Below, in pieces: positions 23,092 to 35,392 of a stretch of DNA of 64,000 nt (positions within the stretch are counted from its first letter, which is position 1; every line of letters begins with the position of its first letter). Origin of the DNA: Cymodocea nodosa (lineage: Eukaryota; Streptophyta; Magnoliopsida; Alismatales; Cymodoceaceae). Made by a program: the position numbers and the translations under genes. The notes beneath the pieces are model-generated. The model saw nothing but the letters and a program-made list of their open reading frames with translations, had not been told where the DNA came from and searched no databases. The DNA is taken from positions 25,456,001 to 25,520,000 of the forward strand of contig CM072337.1 in assembly GCA_036874045.1 (NCBI GenBank). Reading direction: 5' to 3'.

Positions 23092-26000
23092 TAATCTAGA
23101 CCCATTAATCTCCTGTAATCTTGCTTTGTTTGCTTGTTTTTATTATTTTATAATCGTTGTATTTGAGGTTCTTGTACTATTTGTATATCGGAAACGATGA
23201 AAACGACGGTAAACTCGTGATGTGAAGTTTGGGTATTTGCGTGGTTATTAGAACTGATAGAAAATAAAAATATAATATTTTCTATTTAAATTTTAATTAA
23301 TATGATTAATATTAAATTACATAAAAATAATTACATTTTATGTAGATTTTTTTAAATTTATTTTTTTTTCTAAATAAATTGTAAAATATAAAATTTTACA
23401 TATTATAAAAAAATTTCGTAAAAGATATACATAACATACTAACAAGTAATATAAAATTTCCACAACATTGTTCAACAAAACACGATATCTTTCTTCTACA
23501 AAAGACTCGATTACATAAATTGTCTATGTCACATAAATAACATAATTTATTCATATCTTTCGTCAACTGTTTTTTCCTTTTGTTCAACACTTAATCTTCT
23601 AATACTACATATTTCTTCTTTTCCTTCGACAACGATAGAAACTTAAAAAACTTCATCATCATTAGATTTAACTAATTTATCGACAAGATTTTTAAGTAAA
23701 TCTATTGTATTTGTATTTCTTATAAAGTTGTAAAATGAAAAATATCTTGAAATAATATAAACTTGTGTGTCAAATGAAAATGGCATAATTCTCAAAATAT
23801 TGTGAGCTAATACTTTATGATTATAAATATATACTCTATTAATATTTCCAATTGTAAATACCTATAATTTCAATTGAAAAATTTGTATCTACTAGATAAA
23901 ATTTATTTACACAAAATTTTCAACAATCATAATTAAATACAAAGAAAATTGAAGTAGCCTACATTAATATCATTTATGACATATTTAGTGAAACTTGAAG
24001 ACTATTTGGTCAAGTTGTTAGTTCATCTTAACATATGCGTCATTAATAGCATTAATAAAATATTAAATAGAAGGATCTAGTTAATAATAATTTTATAACA
24101 AATAACTATGAATGAAATAAAAGATAACATAATATCAATAATATATTATTGTAAAGTATAATAAAATACTTAGATCATTTCAAATCTTACTTAACATTGA
24201 TAACGAAGACGTAATTAGAAGTATTATACAATACAATTAAATTATGTCATTCAACATCTCATCAAAGTAAATATTAACCATCAATGAAAATACTCTATTA
24301 TTATGTTATATCATCGATTTTAATTAATTGTAATAAGAAAAATTCTAAGTTTTTTTTTATACTCATATTTATATCATCTTATGTTAATCTTTTCGTTCTC
24401 TAACAAGTTATAAAATTGTACGAATATATGTAATATATATTTTTATAATTGTATGATTAATTTAATATAAAAAAATGTAATAATTTTTTAATATAATTTT
24501 ATCATTCTCTGCTATATAGTTGTCTAGTAACTTAACAAATATTATCAACTGAATATGCTGTTACGTTGTACATTTGATATAGTAAGATAAGCAAATTTTG
24601 TGTATTCTCTCCTCTCCCGTTCTTCAAAAAATCGTCATTATTTGCCTACATCCATAAATGAAAGATAATTACTTATTATAATAATGATTAAAAAAAAATA
24701 TCCTATTGTAAAAATAAACATAATAACACGTCACAATCAATGATGAAAAATATAACAAATCGCAAATAATTAACTTGATAAGAATAATAAAGTGAAAAAG
24801 GAACATTCATCACGTACCGTTCACCGCAACTTTAACAAAGAAAATATCATATTCAAATTACAAATGTGTGTTGCAGATCAGGAATAAGCAACAACCAAGA
24901 CCAAGAAAATCAATGTATCTGGAAAAAAGCAACATACGGGCGACGGTTTGAGTGAAGCGGCGAGTGGCACCAACAAGTTTCGAATGGGTGGTACCACACC
25001 CATGGAGGATTGGTGTGCAGAACCGACGAGCGAGCAACGAGCAACGAGCAAGGCCAATGGACATGAAATCCATGGGTGAGCGACGAACGAGTGACCTGCG
25101 AAGTCGATGGCAAGATCTTTTGCAAGCAGAGGGTTGTGACAAATTTCCAAAGGTCAGGGTGGAGGTTTTGGGTGAGTGTTTTTCCGAAGAGGGAAGAAGG
25201 ACAGAAAAAATGAAATGTACGTTCAGTTTATATAAATATAATCTCTACCTGCGCAAATATAAAGAATGGAGGAAAATCATTTCCTATTATTTTCCTTTCT
25301 CTTATTTTTGTAGGCACAAACTTCCAATCAATGGTTTTGTCAAACTCAAGGAGACAATAACGTACGGGCGGAAAATAAAAATAAAAGGATCGACGACGTG
25401 CAGATTTCATTTCTATACATGGCTTGAGATTATTAAATTAACTAAGATTTTCTTAATAGACAGAAATACTTAATTGGATGATAAGATTTATCACTTGTTT
25501 GACAAGGAAAACAAAATGCAAAAGATAGCCAGCGAAGAGTAAGAAGGCGAGTAAAAGGACAGGCGATGTGATCTACGGGTACCACTTTTGAGAAGTGACG
25601 TGTCATATGATTTCATCTTTCCCTTCGATATTCTGATGGAGGTTATTAGAGAATTCAATAAAAATTTAAAGGGAGGTAAGTAAGTTGTTCATGCAAAAAA
25701 TATTTAAAATCAAATAACATAAATGTAATGAAAGCCATTACTGTGAATAATAACTTTATTTTACAAAACCTCTACGTATTTTTTTTTAGAAATTTCTTTT
25801 CTAAAGTGTGCTTGCTTGTATAGAAGATGACCTTTATGGATTAAATATCTTATACATCCAGTGAATAATTAAAACATGGGATCAAAGATAAAGGAAAATA
25901 TTATAAACCAAAAATGCTCTTTCGTAATGGAACTATTTTTTAAATTTATATTTAAAAAATAAAGTAGGAAATCAATGGCTTACAATTTTTCTTACGGTTG

Positions 26001-26640
26001 TTATAAAAATTACCGAGATGAGATGGGTGAATCTTTTGTTTAGAAACTTTGGATCGATAGAGGGGGTTTTTTTTTTTTTTTTTTTAATTAAATAATTATC
26101 GTGTAAATTCAAAAGTTCAAACGATTAAAGAATCCCTTGTGCATCTCTACCGAGAAAATATTCGATTTTTTGGTAGCAGGATTCGATCATTGAACAAAAA
26201 TCAAATTTTTTTTTTGGCAAATGGTGTGGGTCCCGCCGATAGATAAGATATGACTGTTCATTTCCTGCCTGCCACAGCTGCTGCATTGTGATTTGTTCTT
26301 TTTCAACCTTTAATTGAACAAAATTATTTTAAAAAAAACATCTCCGAAGCACACAGACAGAGTCTTCCCCGTCCCACAGATTCGGGACTTGCTCTACCGT
26401 GCGCCTTCCCGTCTTGATGCCGTCCAGCTCAATACGAAGCAGCGGATCCAACGGCTGTCGTTTCCAGCAAATGGATAACGTCGCCACATCAGAGCAGCGG
26501 AGATCTTCTCGCTTCGGTGTGGGGGTATTTTTCTATCTTCCACCCGAAAAGACAAAAGTACCCCTTGTATCCCCCAACATCTACGACCTTCACAACCCGG
26601 GCCCTCTCCCTCGATGCTGCTCGGTGACCGAGGGCATTTC
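23092..26640. other. AT-rich intergenic region
   Basis: 23,250-24,850 is extremely AT-rich with no coding signal. A short GC-balanced patch at 24,870-25,160 has overlapping open frames on both strands (for example a minus frame of about 94 codons) and internal GAGCAACGAGCAA-type repeats, but no family resemblance. 26,340-26,650 is GC-richer and is probably the ERD15-like promoter. Confidence 0.55.
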
Positions 26641-26654
26641 GTCCCTTCCTCGGT

Positions 26655-26662
26655 TATTTATA
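26655..26662 (+). promoter_or_regulatory. Probable TATA box of the ERD15-like gene
   Basis: TATTTATA lies 45 bases before the ATG at 26,707, implying a very short leader of some 20 bases if transcription starts about 30 bases downstream. The spacing is good, but no transcript evidence is available here. Confidence 0.5.
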
Positions 26663-26706
26663 GATGCCGACGCTGAAGGGGAGAGTCGTCAAACCAGAAA
26701 GGAAAA

Positions 26707-27174
26707 ATGGTGGAGATGATGGCGACGACAAGGTTGAACCCGAACGCGCCGATGTACGTACCGTGGGAGTATCGGACGGTGGAGGACTTCTCCGACAGGT
26801 GGTGGGAGCTTGTGAAGACAACGCCTTGGTTCCATGGCTACTGGCTCCGCGAGTGGTACGAGCAAGAAGAGACGACGGAAGATGAAGAGCAGGATCTGGA
26901 TCTGCTTTTACCCGACTCGGATGAGATCTTCTGTCAATCACACCGAAGTAAGTTCCTGTGGTATTACTGGTACTTGTAGTGGTACTTGTGGACGCTAAAA
27001 CGGATTTCTGATTTTGTTGCAGAGGAGGGGAAAGGGAGGGAGATGGTGAGATGGAGGTCGGCGAAGTGGCGTGGGACGACGAGGATGGAGGGTTGCGTCA
27101 AGCACATGCCCAAGGCTCCCAAGATCGTCAAGGTGAAGAGGGTCAGTCCCAGGCTGATCCAGCAGCCTCGCTAG
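26707..27174 (+). CDS. ERD15: ERD15-like PAM2-motif protein
   Basis: ERD15 (LSR1/CID1) is a small acidic plant protein, rapidly induced by dehydration and pathogens, that damps ABA responses and binds the MLLE domain of poly(A)-binding proteins. Two exons, 26707-26947 and 27023-27174, joined by GTAAGT...TTGCAG, give 130 aa. The PAM2 motif (RLNPNAPMYVP, residues 9-19) is intact, including the invariant Leu, Asn-Ala and the position usually filled by Phe, here Tyr. It is followed by the PAE1-like block EDFSDRWWELVKTTPWFHGYW (about 25-46). An acidic stretch and LLLPDSDEIF come next, and the basic C-terminus (KAPKIVKVKRVSPRLIQQPR) matches the family ending. The protein is a little shorter than Arabidopsis ERD15 (163 aa). 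Confidence 0.88.
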
Positions 27175-28627
27175 ATCTGGTTCGATTCGTCCGCCTTGAT
27201 TTCTCAGGTGGATTTCTCCAGCTTCCAACTGTTCTCCTAGATCGAGTTGGGTTTGTAGGATTCTGAGGTTGCGATGTTCATAATGGTCCCAAAACATATG
27301 GATCCTTTTTCTTCTTCTTCGATCGGTAATAAAATTTCCTGTACATTTTAAACCTAGTTTCCGTGTTTTGAAATCTGGACGTTCGTGCAGTTCAATGCTA
27401 TATTAATTATACCAAGTCTCTCTCCATTTCAACATTGGATTGTTCTAACATTTTTTTCCTCACTTGTGATTTTTTTAGCTTTTATGAGTATTTTTATATC
27501 TTATTCTAAGTAGCGACTTAAAAGATTGTAATCTAACATCGTACACAAATCATTACCAAAAAAAAAAAACAGCGTACACAGATCAAGCGTTAAAAAAAAC
27601 AAGATTTTTATATGGCAGTGGTTTTGCCTTGAATTTAGAACAAATATATTTTTGTTATGACAAAGTGTAAGATCAATTATTAAACAATATTATTGAGGTA
27701 AAATTCCAATATAGATGGGTGGGGAATCTCTAGGACAAGAATGTGTGTAAATCGTTACAATCACAAATCAATAAATATATGGTAAGCGTTTTACTTGAAT
27801 CTTAAAATTGGTCTATTTTTGTTAAGTTTCAACGACGTTTTTTTAATGAAAATCTGATGAATATAATTAAATTGAATTTTAATATGCAATATATTGTATT
27901 ATAAATTAATTAAGTATATAATTACATTTTAATTTGTTTAAAAAAGAAGAAATAAAGAGATACCTTTAAAAAAAATTTGCTAAAAATACCTTTAAGAAAA
28001 ATCTTCTATTTATTTTACAAACTCTTCTCTCTTTTTAAAGAAAATATACATTAATCAAAATCTTACCTTCAAATATATATTTACGGATTTAGATTCATAA
28101 ATTTGAAAAACTATAAACGTTTACAAGTAAAATAAACTCAATTTGAATTAAAGTGAAATCTACAAATATCGTTATCTTATTAAATTTGACTTTTAAAAAA
28201 AAAAAATTGAGTGGGGGGGGGGGGGGGGGTGGACTCCAGTCTTCTGCACAGTCATGGGTTTCTCTAAGGCAACCTTATTGTAAAAATATCTCTGCGTTTC
28301 CGTCAGGAAAAGTTCAAATCGTGCTTGGATTAGATCTTTTTATTCACCATCAAGTGAGAATTGATTTTAAATTAAATTTTTGCACAAACATGCAAACGTA
28401 TAAGAATTGGATGTCCATCATTCATGATAAAGTAACCATCAAGCTCTAAACATGGAAAATAAGTACGTAGATGTTTCGAGATAACATTATTCGCATATCC
28501 GGAGACTAAAATATAACCAATTCGAGAAGTTTGGTTTTCCAAAATATGAGTTAAAGCGAAAGTTACTCATATCGTTATCTTTGAATTATTAAAATTGGAT
28601 TTTTAAAAATATATATAGAGGATTGAC
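27175..28627. other. Intergenic region between ERD15-like and WRKY genes
   Basis: The first 200 bases are probably the 3' untranslated region of the ERD15-like gene. The rest is AT-rich with short homopolymers and a 17-base G run at 28,213-28,229. The two genes converge here. No other gene was seen. Confidence 0.6.
28213..28229. repeat. Poly-G homopolymer, 17 bases
   Basis: An uninterrupted G run in an AT-rich setting. Confidence 0.85.
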
Positions 28628-29799
28628 TCAGTAAGGGAATGGGTGGAACGACTGCGTAAACTTGACATCCGCTTGCTCGTCTTCTAGGGTCTTCGTCACG
28701 AACATCCCTTCCAATCCAGTGAACTCCAGATCGACGGATTCAGGTTTCGTGGTTTCCATCGGGAACGAGCTTTGCTGGCTGGTCGACGGACGAAGCACTA
28801 CCGCCGCCTTGGGTCTTCTAGCGAGAGACGAGTCGGTGGCCGACGAAGTAGTTGCCTTCATGTCACCGTCCCAGCCTCGTCCCCTCGGAACGTCGTGGCG
28901 GTGCTTGCCTTCGTACGTTGTCATCACCGACATGACGTCGTTCGCCGCCCTCTCGATGTGCTTCCTCACCTGACATCCGGGTGCGGTGCACTTGAAGTAG
29001 CTCCTGTCGAAATGCTAGCGATCGTAAACGATCGACGAAGGTTGTGTTTTGCGTATACAGGTGTGTGTGTGTGTGTGAGATCAAACAATATTTGATCATG
29101 TGTGCTCACCTTGGATTTGGGTTCCCCTTCACCGCCTTCTGCCCGTACTTCCTCCACCGGTACCCGTCGTCCAAGACGTCGATCTCGCTCGTGGTTTGAA
29201 TCACAACTCGTGCTTCTCTTACCATTCTGCTTCCTGGGCGTGAATCATCCTCGTAATTTTCTCCATCTCGCTTCCTACGTTACAATTACAACTCATAATT
29301 ATCACATATATATCGCTCAACAATCATGTACGTTGTTATCATATTTTCCAGTTTCCTAGCTAGCTCACCGGTGCTTGGCATCAGGTTCTTCGCCATACCC
29401 GTCGTCCTCTGGATTCACCGGCCAATTGCGATCAGCCAACGACTCTGCCTGTGCACAAGAAATATTTGGAACGAACCCAGCTACTTGTGTGGTAGTAATA
29501 CTGGCATCACTTGTGTACCGCCTTCTGGTGTTTCGAGGTTTCTCATGGTTGTGGGTTCCTCTATACACGATCTCCGTGATCTGACCATCGACACTCTTCT
29601 CGACACTCTTCCTCGCTGGGCAATCTGGGTGTGAGCACTTGTAATAGCTACGTGGGTTGCTGCTTCCTTTCACCTGCTTCCGACCATACTTCCTCCAGTT
29701 GTATCCGTCATCTGGCCGGGAGCCCATGGGATTCGAATCGGCTCGGGTGTCGAATCTCATCACATCGATAGGGGTGTACGTGTCATTTGTGGGTGCCAT
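28628..29799 (-). CDS. Group I WRKY transcription factor with WRKYGRK variant
   Basis: A nuclear DNA-binding factor with two WRKY domains. Such proteins bind W-boxes (TTGAC) in defence and stress genes. Exons on the minus strand are 29799-29369, 29274-29110 and 29003-28628, giving 323 aa. The N-terminal domain starts at [17 protein letters not shown] (residues 30-46), with zinc ligands C-x4-C and H-N-H. The C-terminal domain has [16 protein letters not shown], the family's conserved phase-2 intron at the NPR/SYF junction, C-x4-C and H-R-H. The linker carries the group [15 protein letters not shown] sequence. Two oddities stand out. The first heptad has Arg for Gln at residue 40 (codon CGG at 29,680-29,682). 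The protein also begins only 29 residues before the first domain, whereas WRKY33-type proteins have a long Ser/Pro-rich N-terminus. No upstream exon was found in 29,800-31,000. It may be a 5'-truncated paralogue or have a remote first exon. Confidence 0.88.
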
Positions 29800-29834
29800 A
29801 TATGTGCGCCGGGGGGGGGGGATGATGCGCTAAG

Positions 29835-29864
29835 TTTTGACCGTGTAAAATAACTTGGTCAAAA
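29835..29864 (-). promoter_or_regulatory. Inverted pair of W-boxes upstream of the WRKY gene
   Basis: TTTTGACC at 29,835-29,842 and GGTCAAAA at 29,857-29,864 are perfect inverted copies of the extended W-box (TTGACC), separated by 14 bases and lying 36-65 bases upstream of the WRKY start codon. Clustered W-boxes in WRKY33-type promoters mediate self- and cross-regulation by WRKY proteins. That this pair does so is inference. Confidence 0.6.
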
Positions 29865-31440
29865 AGTCCAATTTTGAACTGATCGTGAATGGCAGCTTGA
29901 GGAAATCTCAGCCGTTCGATCGTGGCTTTTCTACTTATTTGCGTCGTGCAAACGCGGCGACGTTCACGACGGAGTCGTAACATTCCTTGGTCTGAAACTG
30001 AAAATTGATTAATTGCATTCTTTTTTTTTCTCCTACTGTTATGGCTTGGTTTCGTTTTTCCATCAGCAACTTCAGATCAAACAATACCATGACGATGCCG
30101 AGTAACATTAAATTTATTTATTACCAGTAATATTCAATAAATAAAATTTCTTAGTCCCGGAAGGCAGGAAATGACACGCCGTAGCCGATTTGTGGTCGGA
30201 TGCTTCCGGAGACTTGGCATGTCTGTACATTTTCGTAAATATAAAATTACAGCCGGTGACATCTGCAGGATTATATGGATGGATTAAAAAAAATCAAAAA
30301 ATGGATTTACAGCTTTCATAAATAGGCAAAATCTTAAGAATAATTTTTTATAGAAATTATAGTTTTCGAGAATAAATAAAAAAAATCTAAAATCTGTACT
30401 CATGTCACGAAGGAAAATACTTAGTTATAAATTTCATAAAATTAAGATTTTTAGATACTTATGCTTGCAATAAGTAACAACAGTAAAATTATAAATAATG
30501 TTGTTCATATAATTAAAACAAGATGGCGAAGTAAAGAGATGTTTATAAAATGTTATGTAATAGAAGGATATTCATAAAATTACAAGGGAAATTTTATAAA
30601 ATTACTATTTTCCTATATACAAAAAATTTAGTATTATAGAGATGTGAATGTTTGGATGAATAAATGATAAAATTATAAGGGATAAGTTAAAAAATAATTT
30701 TATTAAGAATAAAATAGAAATTATATCAATTGAAGATAAAAGAAAATTAATTTAAGCAATTTAATCATATCCTTAGAGACCAAAAAATTACACCATTCAA
30801 GAGATGAAAATTAATCACTAGAACGAAAACTAAAAAAAGTAAAATAAGACTTAAAATTATTTGGTTAATAATTACGAAAAAATATTTAAATTTATGTAAT
30901 TTAATCAAAGATTTGATCACAGAAATACATGAAGAAAAAAAAAATAACGATTTATAATTCAAATTGTTGTTATTTTATTCAATGTATGACGTTTGTGATG
31001 TGTCATGATTTTGGGTATTTCTAGAGTGAAACAATCTCCAACGCTACGACCTTTTCCAATCATTTCTCCATTTGAACGCGTACGGCTCCCGGCAAACAGC
31101 AATGCTAGGATTCAAAGTCGGCTAACCATATCTTATGTATTTTTCTGGGTTGATGAATTTTTGGTTCTGCAAGGTTTAAATCGGCTGAGGTCGGCCAATG
31201 ACCCCTCAGATTTGTGTGGATTAGCCTGCTCTCTTCTCTCCTTAGAACATGTGAAAGTAGCAACCAGTATATGTTTATTCTGCAGAAGACATGCTCTCCT
31301 CTACTACCCTTTCTCTTCTTCGGTATCTGTGCAGTGAATGTCAGATATTCTGCTGTAATTTGGCTCAGCAACAACACATTATCTTTTGTCGAAACAGTAA
31401 CATACATCCCTCTCTTCTGTCTCCCTCTCTCGGTCATCCG
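29865..31440. other. Intergenic region between divergent WRKY upstream DNA and ferroportin 3' end
   Basis: Contains the putative WRKY upstream region (to about 30,200), a decayed RTE LINE fragment at 30,440-30,960, and about 450 bases (30,990-31,440) of more balanced composition that are probably the 3' untranslated and downstream region of the ferroportin gene. No further gene was seen. Confidence 0.6.
30440..30960 (+). mobile_element. Decayed RTE-clade LINE fragment (3' part of ORF)
   Basis: Aligns by eye with the other plus-strand RTE remnant at 40,770-41,330. Shared strings include the AAAATTATTTGGTTAA region followed by ATTTAAATTTAT-TAATTTAAT and GAAATA-ATGAAGAAAAAAA. In translation, fragments such as IIRDKLKNNFIKNK and the basic C-terminal tail fit the RTE reverse-transcriptase C-terminus. 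Many stops and indels show that it is dead and old. The 5' part (endonuclease and catalytic RT core) is missing. Confidence 0.6.
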
Positions 31441-34400
31441 TCATTGGAGTGATTGCCCAGGCGTGCGGGACTTGGGTAAGATTTTGTCGAAGTGAAACAG
31501 GTGCTTCCGCACACGATATATGTACGTCGTGTAAAGCAGGGCAGCCGATGTTACCATCAGGAACGACAAGATCACCAGCTCACCAAAGTCCTGTCATGAA
31601 ATGATCTGGCTGATCAGACAGATTACAAAGCTCTCGGTGTTGTCATTTCTCCAATCAACTTGGATCTTTTGAAAGCAAGAGGAAAACATGAATGCATCAC
31701 CTGTGGATTTGAAACGATGATCCCAGAGACGTAAGTCAGCAAGTCCAACATAGACTGGAGAGAGTTCTGGACGCCTCCAACAACACAGCGATCGGATTCG
31801 GGGACGAGGTCCTGATCGATGCAACAGGAATGATGAATCGGCAAAATGGCAGTGGAATGATCCCATATCAAAAATCAGTGGAAACAAAACTAGCATGGTA
31901 GTTTCAAGTTGAATGTCTACGTTTATTACAATATTTTGCATCTAAGCTCTCACGTATCCTTTCCAACAAAAATAAAGATGCACTTTAAAAAGATTACAAG
32001 TCAAGAACAGAATACTGGAATAACTTCACGACATATATAGGAAAATATTAGACGTCTGTATCTTCTATTAATGGAATTGAAGTACCTGAACAAGCATAAT
32101 GCACTCCTAACACTACCTTTTTATCCATTCCAAATTACTCAGGAGAACAGTCATAGAATTATATGATCAGTACATTCATTGACAAACACTTCATCATCCC
32201 ATAAATGTATTTAAATATTCACCTGCATTTGCTGCATGACTGATAAATCAAACATCCACAGGCCAAGACGTGACGTGGCAACTCCACCCATCAGCACCCA
32301 TGCTGAAGCCACTCCATTGCGAATCCAAACTGAGGCTACACATACCAAAAGGCAGGACCACTGCACGGAAGCATGAGAGAACGAAACATGTGCATATCTT
32401 TGTTGAAATAATCTCACATCTGTAAAAATGTCATGGATCTAGCATATATATTGATCTGACTCCTGTTGAGCTGGATCTATCAACTAATTTGACACACTCA
32501 AGCTATTTGGAAGGTTTGACTTGCAATATAGTAGGTGGGACCAACTGATTGGTGGTTGATCAGGATGCTTCAATGCTTAAGTTAGAAAGATATGTTAAAA
32601 GAGAGAGATTTGGTTTAGGATTGAAAAAGAATATGGTAATGCCACATTTACTAGAATATTTATAGCTGAGAGTATTGAATAAAGGTAGTTGTGACTAGCA
32701 AATCAGATTTTGCCATGCTAATCCAGAGAGTTTGTGTGTGTATTCGATTAGAAGAGATTTTTCGAACATAACCAAGCATAGGCCATCAAGAGTACACTGT
32801 GATCAACCTTTTTTGTGTAATTTGACTATACATCTTCTGATATAAGTAATAGAGTTTTTGAGAAATTGGTACCTGAGCCCAGATGGACCACAATCCAGTG
32901 CGCATAGTAGCAATATATGAATGAAGCACAGGATACACAACTGTTGCTGCAATTCCAATTATCGCACTAAACCCACGCCCTATGGCAATAACATAGGCAG
33001 GTATACCTTTCCATTCCAGAGTGGCCGTCATCAATGTCCCAAAGCTGTGCAAGGAAAGATAAAACATACTTACACCGGTAATGGCCGTTGTGTTAGAATA
33101 GATAGTCCAACATGAATAAATTTAAAAATAAGATATGAGCTACTATAGAAAAGGATCCCTGCACTTATAATCAATTGTTTTTAAATTAGATGTCTGCATT
33201 TCAACTTTGGCAATAAGATTTCTATTTTCTAGATTGGGAACATGAAAGAATATGAAAATAACTAGGGTATGTATGCATGAAGACAGTAAATCAAGTAATC
33301 ACCTTAGAACAGTGTAGTAGAGTAAAGCAAGAGCCACCCCTGGAAGAACAACTTCCTGCTTTGAGTATGTAATCCATCCATTTACCAAAGGAAGTTTAGA
33401 GAGATTTACTGCAACTCTCCCTCTCCAGGTGGAAGGACTTGATTCCGGATGTCTTTCCTGGCTGCCTTCATCACAAGTCCTTGCACCATCCTGCCCTATA
33501 CCAGGTGAATATCCCAGACCTAGACTCTCTTTCTGAAAAACCCTCGTGCTTCTCCTTTTGCTGGTCTCTCCCAGAGCTGGAATTCCATTGTACACAGATG
33601 ATAAAAGCCAATACTCCAACCAAACCGATATTGTGTTCCATAATGCAAACATCACTGCTGATGCTCTCAGAGAAAAGAAGCTGATGATGAATCCTGTGAA
33701 AACAGGAGCTAGAAGGTTGCATGACAGGTCGATCCTTCGAATGATGGAATTCATCTTGGTTAATACCTCTGCAGGTTGACCACTTGAAATCACAACCACC
33801 CTGCAACAACAGAAATTTCTGTGTGATTTCAAAAGTTAAAATATGGTATTTCTGTTTGTTTCAAGTTAATGAGTTTGCCATATTAACTAAATAATGGGGA
33901 ATCAAAACTTCTGGTGAATCAAAAGCAATTGTAGAATTTCAAGAACGAAAGGAATGACAGCCGAATTTGCAACACAGAAAGCAAATATGGTAGATTTAAT
34001 CTACGAGAAAGCATTCCAAAACATCTACTGAAGATATTCACAAATACGGTGGACAATAAATTTAATATTTTTGAACAAAAAAAATCAGATATCTGCTAAC
34101 ATGCTTTGAGCAAATATCAGCTCTACAACATTTCCGCATTGCTTTAAATCAATTACCACTCTCTTTCAATCAATATGGTACCAGCAAGAGTAGAAAGCAC
34201 ACCAAGAGCACCAGAGATGTTAGTGAGGAAGACTAATAACATAAACAACGTAAAATGAGTTGTCTTTAGACTGGAGAAGACCAGCAATGCCACAACTGTG
34301 ACTCCCGCCAACATGAATGACAGGTTCTGTGTCAAGAGCCAAACCCGTAGAATCTACAAGGGAAAGAGAAGACAAATAACTCAGTAGTAGTAGCAGTCCA

Positions 34401-35392
34401 ATCTCTGATATTGGTACTCTCACATACCATTTTCTGCAATCATAATCCAGTGCTAACCTGTACATAGTTCAACCTGTCAACCAGTCGACCCACAGTTGGT
34501 CCAAACAATACAGTGGATAAAGATTCCACAACTCCATACATAGCAGTGAAGACCAAAGAAGTAGGCCAGATGTTGATCATGTACAGTGCAACGGAGAACT
34601 CCCACATCCTATTCAAATATGAAACTGCTGAAATAAGTGAACAATAAGTAAATTACCTAATGCATGTGTGAGTTCAGCTGAACTTTTATTAAAGTTCAAA
34701 GCACATTCATACCATACTCTCATGATTCAAACTGCAACCAGACCAATTTTGAAGTGGGTTTTGCTTGAATATTATAGAATGAGTTTCAAGGGCTTTTATT
34801 GTTGGACCAAAAAAAAATAGAACACATTGTAATAGGAAAACAAATTTTACTCTTACTAGCTGAAAATTTTTTGAGGGAACTAAAATCAGAGAAAAGTTTT
34901 TACTTCGATTAGCTGTTCTTTTGAAAGAGCAGAGAAATTTTAATGAAAGCATGCCCCAGTCATTCTATGTTGAAAAGGCGAAAAAATTGTTGAAGTGGAA
35001 TCGCCAAGACAGAAAATTAAAAAAAGAAGTCATAGCCAATGATCGGACAAACGTGTATGGTCGTGGGGCTTCAATAACAAACAAATCCCTACAAAATTAA
35101 ACTAAACCAACGAATCAAACGATTGCCGAAGCCGTTTGCTGCATACGGTTCTGGTAGCGAATCCCCTACCATAAAAGCTTAATACTTGTTCGCCTTCTTC
35201 AGGTCCCAGACATCGGAAGACAAACAGGAGGCAACAGAGAAGAGATGGCATTCATTACCTTGCACCCCATCTCGCCAAGAAATGACCAACATACATGAAT
35301 CTGATCAGAGAAGCATGCGGAGTAGAAGAAGAGGAAGATTGCCCTGAAGTTTTGGGAAGCAGAAGAGCCTCCCTGCTGCTACCCTCCTCCAT
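31441..35392 (-). CDS. FPN: Ferroportin / iron-regulated transporter (SLC40 family)
   Basis: Plant ferroportins (IREG1/IREG2) export iron, cobalt or nickel from the cytosol across the plasma membrane or into the vacuole. Eight exons on the minus strand: 35392-35259, 34608-34458, 34353-34157, 33800-33303, 33044-32873, 32360-32223, 31811-31701 and 31590-31441. All have GT-AG borders and closed phases, giving 516 aa (family about 510-525). Family landmarks in order: [20 protein letters not shown] near residue 34, [40 protein letters not shown], then [20 protein letters not shown] with [20 protein letters not shown]. After these come a hydrophilic cytosolic loop, [37 protein letters not shown], and [20 protein letters not shown] with [13 protein letters not shown]. 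There is no long N-terminal transit peptide, so it is not the chloroplast IREG3/MAR1 type. FPN1 versus FPN2 cannot be decided. Confidence 0.95.

Noticed and set aside
24858-25150. Overlapping open frames of 70-94 codons on the minus strand
   Set aside because: No domain or family resemblance, three frames open at once, and internal short repeats. This is better explained by base composition.
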